From NCBI GenBank assembly GCA_028688535.1, contig JAQTXY010000179.1, positions 1 to 5,139 on the forward strand: a DNA stretch of 5,139 nt, given 5' to 3'. Positions 1 through 4,264 of the stretch are shown one piece after another. The notes below the pieces were generated by a model. That model saw only the letters and a program-made list of their open reading frames with translations, made no database searches and had not been told where the DNA came from. The stretch's first letter is position 1. Each line of letters starts with the position of its first letter. The position numbers were made by a program, and so were the translations under genes. Origin of the DNA: Methanothrix sp. Lineage in GTDB: Archaea; Halobacteriota; Methanosarcinia; Methanotrichales; Methanotrichaceae.

Positions 1-842
1 TCAGCACAATTGGCATAAAAGGTGCTGCGGCGAATCTGGGGCGTTCTCTTCTCCAGGTACTGGTGCTCACCGTCAAGCAGGCGCAGGGCAGTCGTCTGCT
101 CTGGAGATACGCGCACCTGCCGCTCGAGATATTCGCGTATGGTCTCAGAGCGAATCGCCTCACGAACCGCGAGCAGCTCCTCTTCCAGCTTCTGTCGATT
201 GTGGGCAATGAGCAGCTCTTTCTTCTTTCCGCTGGTGACCATCTCCAGGCAGCTATTGCAGCGGCAGGGCAGCTCGGTCAGATCTGCGGCCTTCCAAACT
301 CCATCGCGGGTGTGATAGCGGCCCAAGAGGCCGTCAGCCAGGACGCGCGTGCTGTCCAGCAAATCGATGCCCAAATACACCAGTAGGCCCAGGTTGGCGG
401 GTGTGGCAATGGCGGGAGCATACAAGGCCGTGTCCGGAGCGATCTTCTCTCGCACGCTTACAATTGCCGCTACCAGGTCTCTGGGATTTTTCAGGGCGCC
501 GGCATTTCCCAGCACATAGACATCAGCTATCTCCGGCTCTATTGAGCTGTTGGGATGAACCATTACGCCTTTGGGGCCCGTCAAATCCAGGGGGGGCAGC
601 TCCAGAGCCGGCTCAGAGCGAAGAGCTGCGGGCACGTAAGGAAGTATGGCCAGCTTCTGTTGTTCTCGCAGAGCCTCTCTGGCATTTATTGCGTCCTGAA
701 GGCTGGCATAGCTGTAGACGCTCCCAGCTGAGACGTAATCATCCTTGCTGATCAGGGCAGGTGTGCTGATCTGCGGATCTGTTAGCAGCTTTCCCATGCG
801 GGCCGGGCCGTCGCGGCGGACTACCTCAAAGTACTTGGTCAT
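1..842 (-). CDS. arcS: Archaeosine synthase ArcS (TgtA2), N-terminal part, cut by the window edge
   Basis: ArcS acts on tRNA that already carries preQ0 at position 15 and, with glutamine, lysine or ammonia as nitrogen source depending on lineage, turns the nitrile toward the formamidine of archaeosine. The 280 visible residues begin MTKYFEVVRRDGPARMGKLL, a typical ArcS start, and form a TGT-like barrel. The MTDSGAFQ active-site motif of true transglycosylases is missing. LLDST (D163) lies where TGTs have their second active-site Asp. A zinc site is visible as PCRCNSC (C193, C195, C198) with H214. The segment near residues 262-279 (LEKRTPQIRRSTF...) resembles the region after the zinc domain of TgtA encoded at 2216-3649, showing paralogy within the window. 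The ArcS-specific catalytic part and any PUA domain lie outside. The ATG at 842 is preceded by an in-frame TGA 15 nt upstream and by GAGG 10 nt away, which fixes the start. The family is clear; only the length is unknown. Confidence 0.9.
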   Translation of the reverse strand, partial: MTKYFEVVRRDGPARMGKLLTDPQISTPALISKDDYVSAGSVYSYASLQDAINAREALREQQKLAILPYVPAALRSEPALELPPLDLTGPKGVMVHPNSSIEPEIADVYVLGNAGALKNPRDLVAAIVSVREKIAPDTALYAPAIATPANLGLLVYLGIDLLDSTRVLADGLLGRYHTRDGVWKAADLTELPCRCNSCLEMVTSGKKKELLIAHNRQKLEEELLAVREAIRSETIREYLERQVRVSPEQTTALRLLDGEHQYLEKRTPQIRRSTFYANCA

Positions 843-852
843 GGCTGATGTG

Positions 853-892
853 CCTCACTCTTATCATCAGTGGTGACTTGATCATATAAAAA
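853..892 (-). promoter_or_regulatory. Probable arcS promoter (TATA box) and ribosome binding site
   Basis: On the minus strand TTTTTATATG (892-883) matches an archaeal TATA box. Transcription would be expected to begin about 25 nt downstream, near 862-864, giving a leader of about 20 nt. GAGG (856-853) lies 10 nt before the arcS ATG. This separate promoter suggests arcS is not co-transcribed with tgtA, which lies 1.4 kb upstream. The start site is inferred from spacing only. Confidence 0.45.
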
Positions 893-948
893 GGAGATTT
901 GAGATGATCAGCTCAAATCCAAGAGCCGGATATTTGGTATCTATGATA

Positions 949-975
949 CGGATGACTTTGACACTCTGGCAGGGG
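949..975 (+). repeat. Degenerate 27-bp direct repeat, copy 1
   Basis: Ungapped comparison with 1266-1292 gives 23 of 27 identical bases, including the shared first ten (CGGATGACTT) and the shared end CAGGGG. The differences are at positions 11, 15, 19 and 21 of the unit. The copies lie in the same orientation about 317 bp apart. The second copy contains most of the right arm of the closing stem of the structured element, so this copy may be the remnant of another element. Confidence 0.5.
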
Positions 976-1005
976 GGCCGGTCAGCTGCTGGGATGGCGG
1001 CTCCT

Positions 1006-1023
1006 CCCATGCGGGCCGGGCCG
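1006..1023 (+). repeat. 18-bp exact copy of arcS 5' coding sequence
   Basis: CCCATGCGGGCCGGGCCG occurs here and again at 793-810, where the minus strand encodes GPARM of ArcS. Both copies have the same orientation, about 213 bp apart. Read on the minus strand here in the matching frame it gives FGPARMG, within a short open stretch that has no start signal. It may be a small partial duplication or a GC-rich coincidence. Confidence 0.4.
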
Positions 1024-1046
1024 AATAGGAATAGGGCTGCCGTATC

Positions 1047-1298
1047 TCAGGCGCCTGGAGAGTCGTCTCGAATCTTTCCGAGCAATCTTATCCTCAGAGG
1101 CAAGAGCAGAGGCATGAAAGTATCTCAATATTGTCACCGCAGACAAGTCCGCCATCCGATGATAAGGAATGCTCGGAAGGCATAGTCTCATGAATTTGAG
1201 GTCATGGGTCTCGGCCCGCGTAGCCGAGTGCAGGCCCGAATGACGATTCGTGGCCACCGGCAAATCGGATGACTTCGACTCTCGGACAGGGGCGCTGA
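1047..1298. other. Structured element: nested and adjacent inverted repeats, possible ncRNA or MITE-like repeat
   Basis: This gene-free stretch can fold into a closed multi-branch structure. The outer stem pairs 1047-1065 with 1276-1298: TCA, then GCGCC (1051-1055) with GGCGC (1291-1295), TG with CA, and GAGAGTCG (1058-1065) with CGACTCTC (1276-1283), with a few bulged bases. Inside it, 1076-1092 pairs with 1161-1178 (TTCCGAGC with GCTCGGAA, then further pairs with one mismatch and one bulge). That arm encloses a small hairpin TTGTC/GACAA at 1131-1146. Further hairpins are CTCA/TGAG (1187-1200), CTCGGC/GCCGAG (1210-1228) and GGCCCGAAT/ATTCGTGGCC (1233-1255, one bulged T). I see no RNase P, SRP RNA or tRNA signature. 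Neither strand has a clear promoter or T-tract, so a transposon-derived or dispersed repeat is as likely as a transcribed RNA. Pairings were found by eye; no folding energy was computed. Confidence 0.45.
1266..1292 (+). repeat. Degenerate 27-bp direct repeat, copy 2
   Basis: This is the second copy of the repeat at 949-975 (23 of 27 bases identical). It forms most of the right arm of the outer stem of the structured element, pairing with 1054-1065. Confidence 0.5.
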
Positions 1299-1357
1299 TC
1301 TATGGAAGGATTGAGCAAATGAATTCCTGGCTTCGCAATAGGTTTGTCAGTCCAAAG

Positions 1358-1392
1358 ATTCATATCCTCCATCGGCATAAATGCAGATGAGG
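1358..1392 (+). promoter_or_regulatory. Possible promoter and ribosome binding site of the antitoxin-GNAT pair
   Basis: ATTCATATCC (1358-1367), preceded by a purine-rich CAAAG, is a weak TATA candidate that would place the transcript start near 1388. GAGG (1389-1392) lies 10 nt before the ATG at 1403, the same spacing as in arcS. The GCATAAATGC palindrome (1375-1384) lies between them and could be an operator for autoregulation, but this rests on symmetry alone. Confidence 0.25.
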
Positions 1393-1402
1393 CATTTCTG
1401 GT

Positions 1403-1555
1403 ATGGCGCGACCAATTGAATTAGGCTTAGTCTTGGAAGGAAAAGACGCCGAAGAATTTTTGGAGGATCTCAGAAATCCCAAGAAGCCTTCTAAAGAACA
1501 GATGGAGATGTTCAGGGAAGCAATCCGAATCTACAAAGAGCATCCGGTTTCATGA
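1403..1555 (+). CDS. Small antitoxin-like protein (50 aa) upstream of a GNAT toxin-like gene
   Basis: The ORF starts MARPIELGLVLEGKDAEEF and ends IYKEHPVS. It is charged and largely helix-forming, with a short N-terminal segment, a motif of the form LVLEGKDAEEFLEDLRNP, and a C-terminal helix (about residues 30-46). I see no ribbon-helix-helix DNA-binding motif such as in DUF1778/TacA antitoxins, so DNA binding is not supported by sequence. Small proteins of this form are familiar to me next to archaeal GNAT genes, but I cannot name a family with certainty. The stop codon overlaps the next start (ATGA at 1552-1555), the classic sign of translational coupling in toxin-antitoxin pairs. The proposed role is neutralising the acetyltransferase encoded next; this is inferred from size, order and overlap. 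GAGG at 1389-1392 supports the start at 1403. Confidence 0.7.
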   Translation: MARPIELGLVLEGKDAEEFLEDLRNPKKPSKEQMEMFREAIRIYKEHPVS

Positions 1556-2019
1556 AGCCGCATCATCTTGATGATCTTCAAGTCGAGTATCTGAAGGAGA
1601 GTCATAACCTCTCTTTTTTCCATTGCAAAAATGATGATCTAAATGATTTCCTGAAGAATGATGCAAAGAAATCTCAGGACGATTTGATAAGCAGAACCTA
1701 TCTGTGTCTCAGACAAAACAGCATCATCGGGTATCTAACGCTTGTCACGGATACCATTGAAGTCAAGCTGATAGAAAGAGACGATGCAGTGGATGGATAT
1801 CCATATCCTCGTTATCCTGCAATAAAAATTGCCAGGCTGGCAGTTGATGAGGAATTTGAGGGATGTGGCATCGGGCGGTTTTTATTATTCTGGGCGACAG
1901 GCAAGGTTTATCAGTTATCCAACGAGGTTGGATGCAGGTACATAACCCTGGACTCCAAGCGAGAGGCTCTCGGATTCTATCAAAAATTCGGGTTCAAGCT
2001 AAGAATTCCATTTCGTTAG
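1552..2019 (+). CDS. GNAT-family N-acetyltransferase, TacT toxin-like, probably with a disrupted C-terminus
   Basis: The product (155 aa as read) transfers acetyl groups from acetyl-CoA. The N-terminal part (about residues 20-56, FFHCKNDDLNDFLKNDA) matches the F-C-x-x-x-L-N-x-F-L-x-x-x-A pattern of the toxin-type GNATs (TacT-like), which acetylate the amino group of aminoacyl-tRNA and block translation. Motif A is at 91-112 (IKIARLAVDEEFEGCGIGRF), with acetyl-CoA loop EGCGIG at 103-108; the usual first residue of that loop is Q or R, here E. The C-terminal FYQKFGFK (142-149) includes the Tyr expected at the active site (Y143). The last beta strand seen in relatives is absent, because the frame stops at 2017-2019. 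A matching segment (NSISLDF) is found in the adjacent frame just downstream, suggesting a one-base loss after the FGF motif. No strong ribosome binding site precedes the start; translation is probably coupled to the small gene before it. The GNAT fold is sure; the toxin role is inferred. Confidence 0.8.
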   Translation: MKPHHLDDLQVEYLKESHNLSFFHCKNDDLNDFLKNDAKKSQDDLISRTYLCLRQNSIIGYLTLVTDTIEVKLIERDDAVDGYPYPRYPAIKIARLAVDEEFEGCGIGRFLLFWATGKVYQLSNEVGCRYITLDSKREALGFYQKFGFKLRIPFR

Positions 2020-2078
2020 ACTTTGTGATTATCCCGATGGAAAAACCAGTTCCTCGCCTACACCGGGACCGGATATAG
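2020..2078 (+). pseudogene. Possible out-of-frame 3' end of the GNAT gene
   Basis: The frame beginning one base earlier than the GNAT frame runs from before the GNAT stop to a stop ending at 2078. Around 2001-2033 it encodes NSISLDFVIIPM, which looks like the closing beta strand of GNAT toxins (pattern S-M-x-L-D-hydrophobic). Restoring one base between about 1993 and 2003 would give a protein of about 175 residues. It could be a recent frameshift, a sequencing error, or chance. Confidence 0.35.
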
Positions 2079-2112
2079 ATGCTGTGGGAGCCGTTGGCAA
2101 TATCATTTAAAT

Positions 2113-2136
2113 GTATATTTTTTTATATTTATTCTT
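2113..2136 (+). terminator. T-rich archaeal terminator after the GNAT gene
   Basis: A run of seven T (2118-2124) lies in a longer AT-rich stretch (GTATATTTTTTTATATTTATT), about 100 bp after the GNAT stop and on its coding strand. Archaeal RNA polymerase terminates at such oligo-T tracts without needing a hairpin. The remainder of 2079-2215 holds no recognisable gene. Confidence 0.45.
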
Positions 2137-2204
2137 GTCAATAATCTAATTGCAATGGCCATCTTTCTCTTACATAGCCCGCTATAAATCCTCAATAGCC
2201 AGAA

Positions 2205-2219
2205 CTGATTTGGAATCAG
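2205..2219 (-). other. Hairpin spanning the tgtA stop codon
   Basis: CTGATT/AATCAG around a 3-nt loop forms a perfect 6-bp inverted repeat. The tgtA stop codon (2218-2216 on the minus strand) lies within one arm. There is no T-tract directly after it on the minus strand, so it is a weak terminator candidate; it may protect the transcript end or be coincidental. Confidence 0.3.
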
Positions 2220-3649
2220 ATCCCATTAGTCCCACCTATCCTCTCTTCGATCCCCTCTCTCCTCAACCTGATGCTGAACTTCGCCTCAGGGTTTGCCCTC
2301 ATCAGATCCTTTGCATTCCTCACAGCCTGCTCGATAGCCGCCCCGTCCGCCTCCTCAGGCACTTCGGCATTGAAGGGATAGGTCTCGGCCAGCTCCGCGG
2401 GGTATGGCCCGAAGGGTGGCTTGAAGTGCAAAACGTGCGCAAATCCTGCTGTATCTGCCTGGGAATCGTCGGTGATCAGGACATTGCCCTGCAAACTGAT
2501 GCGGTCAATCCTTCGCGCATAGCGCATGACCTCCGGGCGCAGCGCCGCCTCTGTACTCGTGTAGAAGAACGTGGATTTGTTGGCAGAGTCCAGCGTCTCC
2601 AACCACGAACCCTGGTGGGCAAGCCTTCTCAGCCCGTCCAGCATGCGCGGATGTGAACGGCAGCGTGTCTCCAACAGGTCCCACAGCGAGCCCTCGCGAA
2701 TGCTCTCTTTAACCTGTTTCATCTCTGCCAGCGAGACATAGAGATTATGCCGGGCCAGGAGCCTGGTCTTTTGGGGGCTATCCATCAGTTCCTTCAAGGT
2801 ATGCTCCTGGCAGACGGGGCAGCAGCAGGGAAGGTAGCTCATCTCCTCCAGCTTGCCGGTTCCGTGCACAGTCAGGTATCGATCCTGCCGGGCGTAGAGT
2901 GCGTAGGCAGCCGAGTCGAAGAGATCACATCCCATGGCTGCGGCGAGTGCGAAGATCATGGGATGCCCGGCGCCAAAGAGATGCACGGGCCGGCCTGAAC
3001 CCAATCCCTTCTTGGCAGCCGTCACCACATCGACCAGATCGCGATACCGGTAGGCTTCCATGAGCGGAACCACGCCGCCCACCGGAAAGACATCAAAGGG
3101 AAGATCCCGTGCGAACCTGCCTGCTTTCTCTCTGAGATCGGAGTAAGTCGAGCCCTGGATAGGGCAGGCTAGAAGGCCCGATCTTTCCAGGGAGGCGGCC
3201 TGTACCAGTCGTTCTTCTGTTATCTGTAGCTCCGACTGCGCCCGCTCTCGCGTGACGTCCGGAGGAGTTGGTATGTCCAGGGGTACAGATATGTCAGATT
3301 TTATGGCGAATTGAAAATTCAAAATCTCCAGAGGAGAAACATCGATATCCCCATAAACGGAAAGCTGGAAGGCGCCCGAGTCGGTCATGATAGGTCCGGA
3401 AAAACCCAGGAGATCATGCAGTCCGCGCTCGATAGCCTGTATTTTCAAGGCCGGATCCTGGTGAATTATGTAGCTGTTGGTGATAATCATATCTGCACCC
3501 ATCTCTTGCAACTCGCTTGGCGGGATGAGAGGCAGATGGGGATTGACCACAGGCATGAGTGCGGGAGTCTCGACGGTGCCATGCATTGTGGAAAGCCGGC
3601 CAATCCTTCCGGCCAGATCTTTATGCAGTATTTCGAAGCGGTCCGGCAT
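2216..3649 (-). CDS. tgtA: Archaeosine tRNA-guanine(15) transglycosylase, split-type (no PUA domain)
   Basis: TgtA exchanges the guanine at position 15 in the D-loop of archaeal tRNAs for preQ0, the first tRNA-level step of archaeosine synthesis. The 477-residue product shows an N-terminal TGT barrel (about 1-300). IMTDSGAFQLSVYGD carries Asp90, and DLFDSAAYALYA carries Asp245; these align with the two catalytic aspartates of the family. HLFGAGHP (223-230) is typical of the barrel. The zinc site is LPCCCPVC (probably C275, C277, C280) with H301. Residues from about 320 form the archaeal C1-C2 region, ending near IGGTNGI. Full-size archaeal enzymes are about 580 residues with a C-terminal PUA domain; here it is missing, as in the split enzymes known from Methanosarcina, where a separate PUA protein completes a stable complex. 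The start at 3649 (MPDRFEI) is preferred over the in-frame 3712 because GGGAG lies just before it and homologues begin here. Confidence 0.93.
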   Translation of the reverse strand: MPDRFEILHKDLAGRIGRLSTMHGTVETPALMPVVNPHLPLIPPSELQEMGADMIITNSYIIHQDPALKIQAIERGLHDLLGFSGPIMTDSGAFQLSVYGDIDVSPLEILNFQFAIKSDISVPLDIPTPPDVTRERAQSELQITEERLVQAASLERSGLLACPIQGSTYSDLREKAGRFARDLPFDVFPVGGVVPLMEAYRYRDLVDVVTAAKKGLGSGRPVHLFGAGHPMIFALAAAMGCDLFDSAAYALYARQDRYLTVHGTGKLEEMSYLPCCCPVCQEHTLKELMDSPQKTRLLARHNLYVSLAEMKQVKESIREGSLWDLLETRCRSHPRMLDGLRRLAHQGSWLETLDSANKSTFFYTSTEAALRPEVMRYARRIDRISLQGNVLITDDSQADTAGFAHVLHFKPPFGPYPAELAETYPFNAEVPEEADGAAIEQAVRNAKDLMRANPEAKFSIRLRREGIEERIGGTNGI

Positions 3650-3736
3650 AAGTTCTCCCTTTACCAATAAGGAATAAATAGGTTGGGACAGATTTTCTGG
3701 ATAGGATAGCAACTGAATAAAAAAGGATGTATTAAT
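3650..3736. promoter_or_regulatory. Divergent promoter region between tgtA and the secreted-protein gene
   Basis: For tgtA, minus-strand CCTTTTTTATTC (near 3726-3715) is a TATA candidate that would start transcription near 3695, leaving a leader of about 45 nt with the GGGAG ribosome binding site. For the plus-strand gene, AATAAATA (3673-3680) would start transcription near 3702, with GGA about 9 nt before the ATG at 3737. The two candidate promoters face each other with overlapping transcripts in 87 bp, so the two genes may interfere with or be co-regulated by one another. Positions are inferred from motif and spacing only. Confidence 0.4.
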
Positions 3737-4228
3737 ATGAAAATACTTGTAGTATTACTAGCATTGACCTGTCTCTCGGGCCTGGCCGGTGCCCAGATTA
3801 TAGGCATGGGTGAGGGTTACAGCAACACTCAGCTTGCATTCTTCAATGCACCCACATCATCAACCTTTGAACCTAATGTCCAGGCGTACTGGGGAAATTA
3901 CATCGCCGATCAGCAAAATAGCAGCTTCAAGAGTGCTTCTTCTAATATGGATATCTGGATGAACACCTTCCCGCTGAGGTTTGACACACCCCTGCAGTTC
4001 AAGGCCACAAGCTTTGCCGCCAATGCTGCCGCTCCCACTCTCACTGCAACAGAGAGAAACAGTCTGTTTCTGACCAGAAATGTAAACAGCCAGTTCGGTA
4101 TCAATCAGATCTGGTCGTATCCTACGACAAGTGGAAGCTTAACTGTCTCCAATAGCACAGGCACGCCCAGCAAGGATGCCAAAGGACAGATGATGTCGCA
4201 AAATATCATGGTCCTCTTTAACACCTAA
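3737..4228 (+). CDS. Small secreted protein of unknown function
   Basis: I do not recognise this 163-residue protein. Its N-terminus is a clear Sec signal peptide: Lys2, a hydrophobic core (residues 3-16), and an Ala-Gly-Ala cleavage site at 17-19, so the mature protein would begin at Gln20. Cys12 lies inside the hydrophobic core without a proper lipobox, so a lipoprotein is unlikely. The mature part of about 144 residues has no cysteine and no further membrane segment. It is rich in Asn, Ser, Thr, Phe and Ala, and holds two N-glycosylation sequons (NSS near residue 61 and NST near 138). This composition suits an extracellular or cell-envelope protein of a methanogen. Several Asn/Gln-rich and aromatic stretches (NVQAYWGNYIADQQ, NSQFGINQIWSYP) suggest a beta-rich fold. 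The start is supported by GGA 9 nt upstream and by the signal peptide. It is probably lineage-restricted. Confidence 0.8.
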   Translation: MKILVVLLALTCLSGLAGAQIIGMGEGYSNTQLAFFNAPTSSTFEPNVQAYWGNYIADQQNSSFKSASSNMDIWMNTFPLRFDTPLQFKATSFAANAAAPTLTATERNSLFLTRNVNSQFGINQIWSYPTTSGSLTVSNSTGTPSKDAKGQMMSQNIMVLFNT

Positions 4229-4264
4229 AAAGATAGAAACGATTAAATTATCTATCTATTTTTT
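4227..4264. terminator. Bidirectional terminator between convergent genes
   Basis: AAAAAGATAG (4227-4236) and CTATCT followed by a six-T run (4252-4264) form an inverted repeat with a 15-nt loop, with A-rich and T-rich flanks that give a T tract on either strand. Only 19 bp (4229-4247) separate the stop codons of the secreted-protein gene and the aconitase gene, so each terminator overlaps the end of the other gene. Confidence 0.55.

Noticed and set aside
22..386. Two overlapping plus-strand ORFs
   Set aside because: They lie antisense to arcS, whose frame is well conserved.
904..1185. Plus-strand ORF of 93 codons preceded by a good-looking AAGGAG
   Set aside because: The only nearby TATA-like sequence fits arcS on the other strand and is too close to drive this ORF. 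The translation has no family resemblance and runs across the repeats and hairpins.
1155..1215. C/D box guide RNA candidate (ATGATAA near 1158)
   Set aside because: The C box has a mismatch and no D box (CTGA) lies at a proper distance.
982..1263. Minus-strand ORF of 93 codons across the structured element
   Set aside because: It is Arg/Ser/His-rich with no domain and no ribosome binding site seen. Its frame is plausibly open by chance over the inverted repeats.
1210..1295. tRNA-like segment (GCCCGCGTAGCCGAGTGCAG)
   Set aside because: The D-arm-like start is not followed by a 7-nt anticodon loop or a TTCRA T-loop; the following hairpin has a 4-nt loop.
1047..1298. RNase P RNA or SRP RNA
   Set aside because: The conserved GAGGAAAGTCC/ACAGAA motifs of RNase P and the conserved SRP loop motifs were not found.
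1863..2078. Independent gene in the second GNAT frame
   Set aside because: It starts inside motif A of the GNAT gene. Only its end resembles protein, as the lost GNAT C-terminus.
2150..2656. Plus-strand ORF of 168 codons
   Set aside because: It is antisense to the 3' half of tgtA and has no recognisable product.
3650..3712. Extended N-terminus of TgtA from 3712
   Set aside because: The added 21 residues are not typical of the family, and a strong ribosome binding site precedes MPDRFEI at 3649.
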